From Dioscorea cayenensis subsp. rotundata (Eukaryota; Streptophyta; Magnoliopsida; Dioscoreales; Dioscoreaceae), in the NCBI RefSeq assembly GCF_009730915.1, contig NC_052474.1, positions 20,991,501-21,055,500 of the forward strand: a DNA stretch of 64,000 nucleotides. The letters are read 5' to 3'. The translations under genes were made by a program, and so were the position numbers. The first letter of the stretch is position 1, and each line of letters starts with the position of its first letter. The notes beneath the pieces were generated by a model. The model was not told the origin of the DNA, did not search any database, and saw only the letters and a program-made list of their open reading frames with translations. This document shows positions 1 through 12,996 of the stretch, one piece after another.

Positions 1-1952
1 CATATACCCATGTCTCTCATCAGTGTCCTCACATTAACTACTCCTTCCAGAGATTTAGCAGATACATACATGCTAGCAATCAAAACATAGTGTCTTGGAT
101 CCTGTGGCTTCATCTCTAGAAGTTTATCAGCTGCTCTTTTTCCAATCTCGATATTTCTGTGAGCTTGACATGCACCAATAAGTGTTGCTAACATTGCAGT
201 GCTCGGCGGGAATGGCATTCTGATCATAATCTCCTCTGCTTTCCTCAATAAACCGACTCGTCCAAATAGATCAACCATGCAGGAGTAATGCTCCATTTGT
301 GGGACAATTCCATGCAAGCTGACCATTTTATCGAACAGCATTTGTCCTTGTGTTACTAGCCCAGAATGACTACAAGCCGAGAGAATGGCCACCATTGTTA
401 TGTGATCGGGTTCTATCCCACATTCAATCATCCTGTTGAAGAGCTTCAAGGAAATAGTTCCATCTCCTTGCATTCCATAACCTGCAATCAACGAAGTGTA
501 TGAAACTTCATCATGGTATTCCATCATCTCAAAGACATTTCGAGCAGCCAGCATTCTACCTGACTTGGAATACATGTCAAGCAGACAGTTAGACAGCAAT
601 TGGCGGCCACCGCCTTTGAATCTGTGTTTCATTATATAACAGTGAAGCTCCCGGCCGTGTTGGAGGTCTGCAACACAGGCACATAGAGATAACATTGTCA
701 CCATTGTCACATAATTCGGTTTCATTCCGCAAGAAATCAGCTCCTGAAAAACCAAACAAGCTTCTTTCACTTGGTCTGTGTGCGCAAAGCCAGCAACCAT
801 GGCATTCCAACAAACCAAACTCCGGTCCGTATCCATTCTAAACGAAACATAAGCATGAACTGTGTCGTCACACCTTGAATACATTGTTATCAACGCATTC
901 CGGACATTCTCAAACAAATCACATCCCATTCTAACAAGCATGCCATGTATCTGCCTCCCTGATTTCATATCCCTGAGTCTCGAACATGCATTCAAACCGA
1001 TAATCAACGTCACAAAATCGATAACCGAGGCACCTCTTCTCATCTGAGAGATCATTTTGAGCACCTCAACATAATTACCCATCCGAAGATTTCCTCCAAG
1101 AACAGCATTCCAAGTGATTGAATTAACTTCTACATTCTCAATTCTCATTCTTTCCACAAGCTCAAAGGCCTCCGCCCTAATCCCTTTTGACAAATACCCA
1201 GAGATCATTGAGTTCCACGAGACAACATCTCTTTCAGGCATTCTATCAAACACATTGCGAGCACTCACGAAATCACCACACTTGGCATACATTGAAACCA
1301 ATGCATTGTGAACAAACAAATCCAACTCCAATCCACAGCACACAATGCATTTATGCACCAACCTCCCACAATTGAAATCAAGAATCTCACCACAAGCACT
1401 GAGAACCGAAGCGTAGGTATACTTATCAACCTCGACGCCATTCCCAACCATCTCGGCGAAGGCAATGATGGCTTCCCGCCAGAGCCCACGACGGCAAAAA
1501 GCGGATATCAACAAGTTCCATGACAAAGCACGCTTAATGTTCGACGAAATGACGATGAGAATCGCGTCATGAAGGAGGCCGAGAGAGGAGTAGAAGGACG
1601 TCAGCCTGGAGATGAGGAACGGATTTCCGGCGATTCCGATGGTGATACAGCGCGCATGGAGCTGGAGACCTGGTGAGAGAGCTGTGAGAGTGGTGGAGCA
1701 GGAGAGGAGGGAGGAGATGGGGTGTTGGAGGAGACAGGGGGGAGGTGAATGAAGATGGAGGAGAAAGGAGAAAGCTTTGAAGGCTTGGGAGAGGTGGCCA
1801 TTGGAGCAGAGTAGTTGGATTGTGGCGAAGGCGGAGCGGAGTGATGGCTGATCCTTGGATGGCAGTGGTTTCGTCCATGACTTGGGAAAGTACTTGAGTA
1901 ATTGGTGGAGCTTGTGAGGTGCGGCAATGGCGGTCGGAGAGCGAGATGGCAT
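1..1952 (-). CDS. PLS-class pentatricopeptide repeat protein, 3' end beyond the window
   Basis: Intronless frame open from the ATG at 1952-1950 to the window edge (650 full codons, no stop), so the C-terminus is missing. The protein starts MPSRSPTAIAAP, a Ser/Arg/Ala/Pro-rich stretch typical of organelle targeting peptides. Tandem PPR units follow; motifs such as VVSWNSMISGY, LVCWNAMVAGF, NALVSMYAKCG, NCLLDMYSKSG and VTMVTMLSLCACVADL show the alternating P, L and S repeats of the PLS subfamily. The last visible part (HYVLIASMYVSAKS...RDMG) is the start of the E motif, so an E or E/DYW C-terminus is expected outside the window. PLS proteins bind organellar RNA base by base and usually specify C-to-U editing or processing sites; the target cannot be read here. 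It is divergent from ZIP4. The family call is secure; ATG choice is good because this is the first ATG in the PPR frame. Confidence 0.93.
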   Translation of the reverse strand, partial: MPSRSPTAIAAPHKLHQLLKYFPKSWTKPLPSKDQPSLRSAFATIQLLCSNGHLSQAFKAFSFLLHLHSPPPCLLQHPISSLLSCSTTLTALSPGLQLHARCITIGIAGNPFLISRLTSFYSSLGLLHDAILIVISSNIKRALSWNLLISAFCRRGLWREAIIAFAEMVGNGVEVDKYTYASVLSACGEILDFNCGRLVHKCIVCCGLELDLFVHNALVSMYAKCGDFVSARNVFDRMPERDVVSWNSMISGYLSKGIRAEAFELVERMRIENVEVNSITWNAVLGGNLRMGNYVEVLKMISQMRRGASVIDFVTLIIGLNACSRLRDMKSGRQIHGMLVRMGCDLFENVRNALITMYSRCDDTVHAYVSFRMDTDRSLVCWNAMVAGFAHTDQVKEACLVFQELISCGMKPNYVTMVTMLSLCACVADLQHGRELHCYIMKHRFKGGGRQLLSNCLLDMYSKSGRMLAARNVFEMMEYHDEVSYTSLIAGYGMQGDGTISLKLFNRMIECGIEPDHITMVAILSACSHSGLVTQGQMLFDKMVSLHGIVPQMEHYSCMVDLFGRVGLLRKAEEIMIRMPFPPSTAMLATLIGACQAHRNIEIGKRAADKLLEMKPQDPRHYVLIASMYVSAKSLEGVVNVRTLMRDMGI

Positions 1953-2425
1953 CAACGTCCAGAGATCTTCTCAGCTCGCCATGGAAGCCATGGACGATGA
2001 CGAACAAAGCTTCAGTGAAGTGGTACTCGTTTTTTATATTGGTTTTGTTTTTTAACATTATACCCCCTGAAAAATAACAAAAGTTTTTAATCTTCTCATC
2101 TTTTTTAAATACTTCACAAGGTTTATTATATACATATATCTATATATGAGATGTATAATTTATTTTAATAATTTATTTTGGTTTCTTTATCAGATAAAAA
2201 TATAAATATTTTATTGATTAATTAAAATAAATATTATTTAAATTAAATATTAATTTCAAATGTAAATGTATATATAATATCTCAATTTATATATATACTT
2301 GAACTCCGAATTTCAATATTTTCCAGGGTGATATGTATAAAAACATTTTATATTTCATTTTCAAATATATATATATATCACTGTCAGGTCTCATCGTCTT
2401 CCCGCGAAAACCATTTGAAAACTCG
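1953..2425. promoter_or_regulatory. Divergent intergenic region between the PPR and ZIP4 genes
   Basis: These 473 bp separate two divergent start codons and must hold both promoters and 5' leaders. The sequence is AT-rich, with several TATA-like TA runs: 2133-2146, 2269-2300 and 2364-2377, the last about 50 bp upstream of the ZIP4 ATG. The ZIP4 frame stays open upstream to an ATG at 2333, but that extension is Ile/Tyr/Phe-rich and unlike ZIP4 proteins, so I treat it as leader. Confidence 0.5.
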
Positions 2426-5400
2426 ATGAAGATCTCCGAGCTTTCGCCGGACTCTCGTCGGGGAGGATCCCGATCTCCTTCGGATCCGGCGGCATCGCCG
2501 CCTATTGAAGAGCTCGAGGCCGCCATTAGCGCTGCGGAGTTTCTCTCCCCTTTCGATCCCTCTGCATCCGCTCTTGCTGCCCGCCTCCGTGCCGCCATTT
2601 CCCGCCTCGCCTCCAACCCTTCTCCTCTCCCTGATCCCATTCGATTCCATCTTTGGAAGCTCAGCTACCGCCTCTGGAACGCCTGCGTTGACCTCTCCAA
2701 CGCCTCCCGCGCCACCACCCCATCCCCGTGCCTTGCTGATCTCCGACTCGCCGCTGCCGATATACTTCTCCTTGCCGGCGCGCCTCCTGGTGTTCCTTCA
2801 CCTGAGATCAAGTCTGCTTCCTTCTTCCTCAAGACCGGCCTCTCCTATCATGATCTCCGCCGACTCGATCTCGCAGCTAAGTGCTTCGAGCGCGCTACGG
2901 ATCTCATCTCCACCGTTCCAATCCATGGTGAAGAGGAGAGAAATCTCCTCCTTGAGGTTAACCTCGCTAGGTCCAGAACAGCTTGGGAGGATTCAGATCG
3001 GAATCTCGCGATCGCGTTGCTGAATAGGTCAAAAAACCTTGTAGCCACGTCGCCGGCAGCGTTCAAAGCCCTAGCTGAGCAATACCTCCAGTGCGCAAAG
3101 CTCGACCTCTCCAATCGATCTCAAGAGGGCGTTGGTCCGATTTCCGATGCCTCGAAGCTATTAAGCGAGGCGCTGGATCTATGCGAGAAGGGAATTTTGG
3201 AAGCAAAGGGGAAGGCAAGCGGGGACAAGCTAGCCCTAGAAGGTTTGAGGGAGAGGTGCTTGAAGTTCATCGCTGCGGAGAGGCTTGGGGCGGGGGACTA
3301 CGAGGGAGTGCTGCGGTGCGTTAGGGTTTTGCGCGGCGGAAACACTAACCCTAGCGCTGGAGAGCATGCGAGCGTGGGGTACGTGGCGATGAGGGCATGG
3401 CTGGGGATGGGGAGGGTAGAAGAGGCGGAGAATGAGCTAAGGGCGATGATGGAGACGATGGGGGTTGCGACGGAGGGGGTGGTTCTGGCGGCAGCGGAGC
3501 TCTTTGTTGGGGTGGCGGGGGCGGAGGAGGGGAAAAGGGTGGTGGAGGGACTGGTAGGAAGGTGCCAGACTGGGGCGGCAACGGCGCTGAGATTGGTGAG
3601 GAGGGTGGCGGAGGGTGGGAATGGAACGGCGGCGGCTGCCACTAGGGTTAGCGTGGTGGCAGAGTTGGCCGGCGACGATAAGGTGGTGGCGGCGTTTGAA
3701 GTTCCGGCGGCGGCCAAGGAGCGTGCGGCGATGCACGCGTTGCTGTGGAACTTGTGAGTTTTCTAACACTCTTGGGAACAGATAATGAATGGCTTACTAG
3801 TTTCCAATTCTCTTTTAGAATGCTAGTGATTGTGATTAAATCCATGATTTTAAATTTAAATTGCTTCCTTGCTATCATTTCTTTAACACAATCTCCATTA
3901 TTTTCTTGAATTCTCATATGAGTTTCTTATTCTGTTCTCCTTTGTGATTGAAGTTCTAGCAATGTTTCAACCTTCATTCAAAGCACAACTTTAGATTTCG
4001 ATCCTATTGTTAAGCTATTTTAAGATTTTGAATTCAAGAACCTAGTTTTGATGGTTTGTTTGTATTTTCAGTCTCCAATTTTTTTTACTGATGTGGTCCA
4101 TCTTCATTGGATTTATCTTAATGATGTTGCAGGGGTGCCATTTCACAAAATCAGTAAAGTTAGTATTTTTCGGATGTTTTAGAGTGATTTGATATACCCT
4201 TAGTTCACTCTAGATTGTGATCTTGCAATTTAGAAAAAAATATAGGCCTCAATTCTTAGTTCTCATATAAACAAAATGCAAATTCTGCAGTTCATGCAAT
4301 CTCTTGTATGTTATGCTAAAAGGTTGGTTTTACTGCCTTTGAATGCAGTGGAGCTGATCATTTTCGTTTGAAGGATTATCATACTAGTGCAGAGATGTTT
4401 GAGAAATCAATGCTTTATGTACCTAATGATGAGGAGAACAGACCAAGACGTTCAAACTGCTTCAGAGTGCTCAGCCTTTGCCACCTTGGTCTAGCTCAAC
4501 TGGACCGAGCTCAGGAATTCATTGACGAAGCTGAGAAGGTAATAATACTTCCTTAGAACCAACACTATGAAGGTCTTAATTTCCAAGCAGTTAGAAGCCT
4601 ATCTCGTTATGATGAACTCTAGAAAAACTACTGGCTATTTTCTCATTAGTATTTCTCCTATTTTGCAGCTTGAACCCAACATCAAGTGTGCTTTCCTTAA
4701 GGTAGTAATTTCTCACAAGAACCAAATTTCAGAAAATAGAATCAGATCAAGAATTTTGCCATCATGTTGCTTCCACATAAATGCAGTTTAAGATATATCT
4801 GCAAAAGAAGGATGAGAAGCAGGCCATCAACCAGATGCAAACCATGGTTAGCTGTAGTGACTTCAACCCTGAATTCCTCACCCTTTCAACACATGAAGCC
4901 ATTGCTTGCCAATCTTTTCCTGTAGCAGTTTCATCATTGGCCCTTCTCCTGAACCTCTACTCACCAGGGAAGCCAATGCCAATGTCAGAAGTTGCGGCTC
5001 TCCGTAATCTCATCACCCTCCTCCATCGAAGCTCTGACACTGACCATGAGATCCTCAAATACACAAAGCATGCTAGAATGCGAATGGCTGAGCTTGGTGC
5101 TGATAACTTCTTCGGGAAAGGAGCAGTCAGGAGCCGAGAACTGAATTGGTTTGCGGGGACTTCGTGGAATATGGGGCTGAAGACTGGAAAGGATAAGAGG
5201 TTTGATTTCTGTGCGGAGTTTTTGGAATTGGCCGCAGAATTCTACAGCACAAGCATTGACGGAAATGAAGGAAACCCTGCTATGCTATGGAAGTCATTAA
5301 TTCTAAGTGTCAGTGCTATGATCAGTGTAGAGGAGCAACTGAAGGTTACTCTACCAAGTTCCGACATCAAGAAGGCTATAGAAATGCTCAACAGAGCTGG

Positions 5401-6144
5401 CAAGGTATGATTAGCTCTCCCCAAAATTTTCTCACAGTTTGCCATATTAGAAATGAGCATCAACATTTACTTCTTATGCAGATACTTTCCACACTGCCAC
5501 CATCCATAGATCAGACAGGTGAGGAGTCAACCCTCATCTTCCTCCACACTTTCAACACATACCAACTCCTCAACAGGCTTGATGTAAATGACATCCGAAG
5601 CCAGCAACTCCAGCTGATCAAAAACTTTGCTTCCTTGAAAGCATGCACACCAGAGCATCTCCTTCATCTTGGTCTCGCAGCCTCTCAAGGCACACTGCCC
5701 AACCTAGATGCAGCTGAGTTTTCTCTCAATGCCTGCCTATCTGCAGCACTTGCTTTACCGTCACCAGACTACAGGATAATCAGCATTGCGATACGGAAAC
5801 TAGCTGGTCTGGGTCAAGTGCATGGCAGTGATGCTGCTTATAGCATATATAAGCAGGCCTATCAGATAATAGTTGGTCTCAAGGAGGGAGAATACCCGGT
5901 CGAGGAGGGCAAATGGCTGGCAATGACTGCGTGGAACAAGTCAGGAATGGCAGTCAGGCTTCGACAAGTAGACACGGCGAGGAGGTGGATGAAGATGGGG
6001 CTGGATCTTTCCAGGCACCTTCCAGGCATGAACATATATACAAGAGAAATGGAACAGTGCTTTGAGAACTTTGAGAAACTTTGTGGCAGCACCAATAGTT
6101 TTACATCTGAAGCAGAAGAGACTGGCACTAAATCCATCAGCTAA
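2426..6144 (+). CDS. ZIP4: ZIP4/SPO22-type TPR-repeat meiotic protein
   Basis: Five exons: 2426-3753, 4349-4538, 4669-4701, 4787-5404, 5482-6144. All introns are GT-AG and the joined frame is open, 943 aa, the size of plant ZIP4 (about 940-950 aa). The start [12 protein letters not shown] is chosen over an in-frame ATG at 2333 because it matches the family N-terminus. Exons 1-2 join to give [15 protein letters not shown], a strongly conserved ZIP4/SPO22 stretch; the SPO22 domain covers much of the first half and degenerate TPR helices run throughout. In Arabidopsis and rice ZIP4 is a ZMM protein on meiotic chromosomes, needed for class I interfering crossovers and, in rice, for completing synapsis. 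Exon 1 is GC-rich (many GCG/GGC codons in its second half) whereas exons 4-5 are not, a 5'-to-3' GC gradient often seen in monocots. It converges on the hexosaminidase gene with 329 bp between stop codons. Confidence 0.95.
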
Positions 6145-6473
6145 TTTTACGGTAAATCATGTGTTTGTATAGCTTATGTTGATAAAGAATCAAGACATTG
6201 GATTACAGAAAACAAAAACAGATAATTAGTTATTTTTCAGTATGAGGATGCAGAAACACTTAATGACTTCAGAATTTTCCATTCAAGGAATCTACCTTTG
6301 GCATGGGAGATATATATTATTAAGTGCCGGAATTACATTTAGAAAGTCCGTAGAGGTCATGCAAAATAAAACACCACAAACGCTTCGAATTTGAAATCCT
6401 TTGCTAATGAATCTTTGCATCTGAAATGCAAGTGTTACGGTAACTCCATAATTTATTACTGCAATAGGAATAT
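6145..6473. other. Convergent 3' intergenic region
   Basis: Short AT-rich spacer between the stop codons of ZIP4 (plus) and the hexosaminidase gene (minus). It must contain both 3' UTRs and polyadenylation regions. No repeat or further gene is seen. Confidence 0.6.
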
Positions 6474-9400
6474 CTACTGTCTAAGGCAAGCACCCTTGCC
6501 GAGAGGAACGCCTCGTCCTGGTGCCGCAAGTGGTGCAGCAGCAACCCCTCTCCTATCTAGCAAGCACCTAAAGCGAGCCAGTCTTGTAGTAACTTGCTTT
6601 GGATCTTCGGCTAGCATCTCCAATGGCGTCCATAACCGTTCTTCGCACATATGCAACATTTATGGTAGGTCAATAAACATGGATACAAATATACAATATT
6701 GATATAATTTTGCCATGCCATCTTATTAGCTTAAATTTCTGAGTTGATATTTAATTTGTATTGTTATAAAACAGATTACCTGCCGCAGCTGCTGCACGAG
6801 GCCAAATGGTTTGTTCGATGTCTGATGCATCTACGGTTTCACCCCACATGCATACCTCACCACCCAGGATCAATTTCTGTTGTTCAGGTTTGCTAATATT
6901 CTTGAGAGGCTCATTCATATAGAAATCTTGCCATGTTATATCTAGGTGATCCAAGTACCACTTATCTTGATTACTAACAATGCACCTTAATCCGGCAGCT
7001 ACTACTGCTGGTGCAACTCCACCCCCAAGCCTTTGATCGGATGAATTAGTACATGCTTTTTTAGTCATTGATGCTGTTTTAACATTAAGAGATTCAATTA
7101 AAATGGAAAATACTTACCAATTATGTACTACGGTTTTGGGGTTCAACTTGTTACCAAAGTTGTTGAATGTTTCCTCCCTGCTCACCATTGACACAGTTGC
7201 AAGAGTGACTGAGTTTAATGATTAAGTAGAAACCCAGAAACAAAGCGAATGTACCAGTTAATAGGTTCGTATCCATGTTTTGCTGCTATACTTTGTGTTC
7301 GCAAGACGAAGTATTTGTAGGCGTCCGACTCATTCAACCTATGGTTATCCAACCTGTGGATTAGTAAGCACAGAAAGCAATTAATTAAGTAGGTCTTAAT
7401 AGATGGGAGGCTACTCTGAAGATAAATGAATGTGTTGAAAAAATTTTTACAAACCATTTGTTCACGTGCGAAGATGTCGCCCAGCAACCTGAAAAAATAG
7501 ATTAATTGCAACTTCTAATTAGATGCAAAAAAACTTAGTGAACAAATAATGATAGATATGACAAAAGCATTCAACTTACTGGTGTTAACTTCATCGCCTC
7601 CCAAATGGACAAATTTGAACTTGAAAATCTTACTGAAATCTGAAATGTAAATCATAAACTCAATAGATTTCCAGCAGTAAACGTGATCAAGTCACTTAGT
7701 TAAAAAATTGTTGTGAAAAAACTTTAACGGCATGTTATAGCGATGTGTTAATTGAATGTATCAGTAAGTCTGGCCTTTACATTATGCAAATAGAGCAAGA
7801 ACTAACCTGAAAGAATTCCATCTATTACTTTGAATGCCAACTCATTGCTAACATCAAGTGGCTCTTGGCAGTTAGCAGATGGCCATAAAGAAGGATAACC
7901 GATACCCCTGAAAAAGATAATAGGATGAGGTCATTAGATGCAAACCATGATATATATTATCTAGAACCCGATTCAATCCAAAAACTTCAAGTTACCAGGA
8001 TGAGACAAGATTTTTATATTTCCATGCATATTTATTAACTTAATTGACGTGGGACAATTATTCAATATCAGTAGTCAGTAGCCAAGGATATAATTTACCA
8101 ATATAAAAATGGATTTACTATATATAATAATCACCAATTTAAGTTCGACAAATAAAAAAGAAAAAATGAAGCTCGCATTTCCTTTGTAAGCAACTTTAGA
8201 ATTTACACAGTCTATTCCAATGCATTATGACTTACAAGTCTATTTAGAAAAGGATTGATAAATATGAATATATATATGATTGATCACAGATATACAAATT
8301 TAAAAATCTAAAATAAGAGTTACCATGATATGGCATGGCCAGGCACATCGATCTCAGCCAATACATTGATACCCCGCTTTTCTGCATACCTACAAATTTA
8401 AGAACTTTAGTTATTAGTCTGGTATTGGACTGCTAAATATTTTCGACAGTTATTTCCTTTTTGATGGTTGTTAACTAAACCTGAAAGACACTGCTAATTT
8501 TTCTATAAATGGTTTTTCTACCATGCTTGTTATTCACTTTGAGAAGTCAAAACATAGTTAATAGTAGATATACACTTACTGCACAATTTCCTTAGCATCA
8601 GCCACTGTGTATCTCTCAGAATAAGAGTAGGCGCCGTTCCAGAGTTTCGGATACGAAGGAATCTCTATTGGAAAGGACTCCCTGTCGACTATATGCCAGT
8701 GTAGAACATTCTGTGTGTCAGACGAGAATGATGTATGTAAGCAATTCTGTTTACAGATTTTATTTTACCTATTTAACAGCTTAAATCATGACTTCGAAAT
8801 ATTTAAGATAGAAACAAGCAAGCTGACACATTTTAGAATTAAGACCAAGTGCCAAGGAACAGAAAAAGATATCAAAATGAAATCTGAAGTTACCAGCTTA
8901 GAGTAGGCCATTGCGTCGATCACTTTCTTTATCATCGACAGTGGCTGATAATGTCTTGATGTATCTGCAATATGCATAGTAACACTTATGTACACTGAAG
9001 AATTAACTGTTAATTTGCGTAAATCATGAACAGACTCAACTGGGTCAGTTAGTTCTAGTCATTATAAAGGTGCATATAGATGAAAATTAGCTCTTTGAGA
9101 AAGAAATGCCGAATAGAAGACTCGAGTAAGCCCACCAATTAGAAGTCCCCGGTAAGAGAACCTTGGTTGATCAATAATATTCCAGGGAGCACCATGAAGC
9201 TCGATAGTTCTAGTCATGAGATTGAAATCACAGAGTTGGCTGAATGTCTGCAGAAACAAAACATGCAACATATGTTTAGCTTATAGCTGAATTAATCAGC
9301 AGCAAAATCATCGGCAGGTTCTCGATATTCATAAATACCTCGAAGGCATGAAGCGCTCCATAAACTGTCGATGCCTGCAATATCAATCAAACAAATTGAT

Positions 9401-10082
9401 ATGCTAAAGAAGTTATATGCCGAACCACGAAAGGTTTCTTCTTTGGATGTTTCAAACACACCAAATGCATTTGGATAGTAAAACAAAGGTTTTGATTGAG
9501 AAGTAGTTGGGCAAGTATTTTCCAGAAGTAGACCACCTAACATTTATCTGCAACAAAATCAAACCACATAGTCGAAATTCCTCACCTCGATGTATCCGTA
9601 TATCAAATTTCCAGTTGCAGGAATAGATAACTTATAGGATTCGTCGACGCCATAGTACAACTGCAAAGAAATCGACAATATCTTCAATAACGAACTCTAT
9701 TCTACTTACACATACTTATTGAAAGAAAAGGCGAAAGTATTACCGAATCATTGGATGAAGAAACAACAACATGAAGACCAGCAAGCAAATTATCAGAACC
9801 ATTTACTTGTCCTTCCACACTACGAGACTCTCTCACAAGCTCAACCATCCTCTCAAAACCATCCTTCAAGATCCCCGAGCCATCGGAGAACTTACTACCA
9901 TCAGTCTTCAAAGCTAAATCACTGCTCAAATAAAGAGTCCGGGATCCCCGGCTCACCGACGCCGGCATTGGCCACAAATGAACATCACCATCAACCACCA
10001 CAACAAAAGCTAATAGATAAACCACAACAAACCCTAGAAACACTCTCCGGCCACCACCACCGGTCACCTCCCTCAGTGGCAT
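6474..10082 (-). CDS. HEXO3: Beta-N-acetylhexosaminidase, GH20, HEXO3 type
   Basis: Fourteen exons on the minus strand (plus coordinates, in coding order): 10082-9744, 9660-9586, 9374-9339, 9247-9136, 8964-8894, 8710-8580, 8389-8324, 7907-7807, 7639-7580, 7488-7455, 7353-7255, 7177-7118, 7030-6780, 6640-6474. All have GT-AG borders and phases join into 533 aa, close to the 535 aa of Arabidopsis HEXO3. An N-terminal hydrophobic stretch (FLGFVVVYLLAFVVVV) is a signal peptide or anchor. The GH20 catalytic pair is in HLGGDEVNTSCW; HWHIVD, EIDVPGHA and GGEVCMWGE are the other family blocks. The enzyme removes terminal GlcNAc (or GalNAc) from N-glycans, making paucimannosidic glycans; HEXO3 acts at the plasma membrane/apoplast. 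The resemblance is closer to HEXO3 than HEXO1 (for example GSKFSDGSGILKDGF and FKFKFVHLGGDE). The start is the first ATG after a likely 5'-UTR acceptor at 10107-10106. Confidence 0.95.
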
Positions 10083-10600
10083 TTCCGTAATTATCAACAA
10101 CAATCCTGCAAACAAGAACTCAATGCAGCATTGAATTTGTAGGCAATTAAACTACAAAAAATGGATATCAAACCTTGATTGGATCCCAATTAAAAACCCT
10201 AGAAAGCAAAAAAGCTCTGAGAAAACCCAAGATCCAAGAAAGAAATAAAAAAAGGTGGGATTTTTATAAGAAGCTTGGAAGGAAATAAGGAGGGAACAGA
10301 GAAGGCCCACGGAGAGGAAGACGAAAGCAAGAAGACAATTAAGCTGGGAATCAAGATGATAAGAGTGGAAAAGTGGGATCTTTTTTTTGAGGAGGAGAAG
10401 AAGGAGGGGGGATTGGGTGGGTATTCTGGGAATCCCCGGAGATCCGGTGAGGGGTGTTTTGGGAATTTAAGAGGGGTAGAATGGGAATGAAGAGGAGGGC
10501 ATTTCGGGAATCCGGGCATCTTCTTGGCAGTAAAAAGCTCACGAGAGCTTCTTTCGTTTTGTTCGTTTATAGCTCACCGGCCAAACCTTCCCGCCAGCCA
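10083..10600 (-). promoter_or_regulatory. 5' leader and promoter region of the hexosaminidase gene
   Basis: Upstream of the ATG the minus strand has a splice-acceptor-like TTTGCAG ending at 10106, and a plausible donor (AAG/GTTTGA) near 10173, suggesting a short 5'-UTR intron. Further up the DNA is purine-rich on the plus strand. Transcript evidence is lacking, so exact limits are inferred. Confidence 0.35.
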
Positions 10601-11408
10601 AGCACTTTAATGTCCTTTTTTTTTGCATTTAAGACCCTGAGGTTTTGTAATTTGTATAATTTGTTCAATGTTTTTTTTTTAAACCAAAAAAATTGTTTTT
10701 GTTGCCCTATAAAATTTGTAATTACTAAAATACCCTCATAATAATAATATATTTTTTTTACTTTATATATTTTTATAGACTTTATAAAAGGACAGATTGA
10801 TTTTTGTTTTTAGTTTTTTCCCCAAGAAAATGAAGAGAAAAGTATGAATGCTGTAATTTTTATTTATTTATTTTTGGGATTGATTTTTTTTATTAGAGAA
10901 GTGTTTAAGTAATAATGATTTGTTGGATGTATAAGTAAATATTATTATTACAGGATTTATATTGTAACAAATATATATGTATATTTATATTATTAAATTT
11001 TAAATTTTAAATGTTTTTGAACAAAAATCCTAGAGATTCTGTCCAATCTGTTTGTTATAAGTGTAAGATTGAACAAATCTAGATATTTAATTTGAAAATT
11101 AGATAAGTGTTTAAGTAAGTTATAATAATTTGTAGGATATATAAGTAAATATTATTATTACAGAAATTATAAATAATTTCGCATTAAATATAACTTAAAT
11201 ATTGTAATATATATATATATATAACTTTAATCTGTTTGGTAATCCACGACTATTATCATTATAAACAGTAAAAACCTTATTTTATAGTGTTGTACAGTAA
11301 TCATAAACAATAAAAAGTACAGTGTTTATATAAACAAATAACTGATGGATGATGATAGCTTAGATTTAAAATATCCATAAATTTCAAACCTAAGAATATA
11401 TTTTCCCT

Positions 11409-11443
<35 letters not shown>

Positions 11444-12953
11444 AAATTTTTAATTTTAATTTTTTTGGAACAAAAATCCTTGAGAGATTCTGTCAAATCT
11501 ATTTGTTATAAGTGTAAGATTGAACAAATCTAGATATTTAATTTGAAAATTACTTATATATTACCCACTAAAAAAATTGTTATTTCACTTTTTATACCAC
11601 TATAGTTAAAAATCAATTTAGAAATTGTATAAAAAATTCATTTCCTTATCTCCTTTGTATTTATTCAAAAAAAAATTTATCAACTTTTGGTTAAGAGGGC
11701 TTATTTGCAAATTTGTTAGCAAAGAAGCCTAGTAATTTATAGATAAATTAAATAAATAAGTTTAAAGAAAGCGGCACCATACACATGCTGTCCTTGTGTG
11801 TACTGCTAATAATAATAAATTTTAATTTATTTCAATATAAAAGTTTGACCGTATAAAACGTAATTTATAGATAAAGTAAATATATTAAAAATTATTTGCA
11901 CTTGTGTGGATTGCACTAGTAATAATAAATATTAATTCATTTTAATATAAAAGTTTGAAAGTATATATAAAGTAATGGAACATTAACTTTGTGAGTTGGG
12001 AGTGGATTTATATTTATTTAGTAGTAGGGTCTCTTGGTATATTAAATTATTAATATCAGATTTTTTAAGTAAGGTATTCATGTTTTTACTAAAAATACCG
12101 ATTCGAATATCAGTTCACTCAAAGTGAAGACATAAATAGGTTGAGGTTTTTAATTTTTTTGCTTGTGCACATTTTTTGACGTAACTTGTTCACTTTATAC
12201 AAAAAAAAATATTTATTTAGATAGAAACCAAATAATGAGAAAATAAAACAAGTTTTTTAGTAATAAATTTTGGAGTTTACCTTATATATATGAAATAACT
12301 ATTATATATATAGCATTATGTATATAAAAAAATTGAAGTTAAAAATTAATAAAGAAATATTAAATAGCATGTTTTAATATTTATGAGTTTTAGATGTTTA
12401 TTGTTATAAACTCCATTATAACAATAAACAAGAACTTAAATTTTTATAAACTAAAAAAATTATCTAGTCAATTTTTTTTGGTTTGGTAACTCACCAAATT
12501 GAAGTGAGTGCTTGTGATTTTTTTTTTCAATTTTATTGTTAAATTATATATATACACACACACATAAAATAATAATAATTTTTTAAAAAATTAATCAAAT
12601 AAATATCACCTAAAAGATTAACAAATGTATACCTCTAATTGTTACTGATATAATGGCATTACTAGTAATAGTATTTGTGCTTTTTATTAATTTTCTTTTA
12701 TACATCTAATTGTTACTATATATTCTTGTTTATTATAGATATATATATATATAATGCTAAAAAATAGAAACAAATCAGTGGGGAAAAAAAAATCATAAAT
12801 AGAAATAAATCTCTTTCAAAGTTTGAGCACATGTATATGCTTCCCAACTAATAAACCACATTATCTTTCACCATATATATATATATATATAAATGAAACA
12901 ACCTGACTTCCATTTATAACATTGACATCCAATCATAGATATTATGTTACACT

Positions 12954-12996
<43 letters not shown>

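Noticed and set aside
1567-2058. Long minus-strand ORFs (1567-2058 and 1601-1927) over the PPR 5' end
   Set aside because: They are shadow frames; the true frame with PPR motifs begins at 1952 and is open to the window edge.
2333-2425. In-frame ATG 31 codons upstream of the chosen ZIP4 start
   Set aside because: The extra residues are Ile/Tyr/Phe-rich and come from a TA-rich promoter-like tract; ZIP4 proteins begin at the MKISELSP position.
3298-3769. Minus-strand Ala/Pro/Ser-rich ORFs opposite ZIP4 exon 1
   Set aside because: Antisense readings of a GC-rich exon with no family resemblance.
6391-6702. Plus-strand ORF opposite the last hexosaminidase exon
   Set aside because: Antisense shadow of the conserved GH20 C-terminus.
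12954-12993. Regular repeat array that might suggest a CRISPR
   Set aside because: It is a simple TAA microsatellite with no spacers, in a plant genome.
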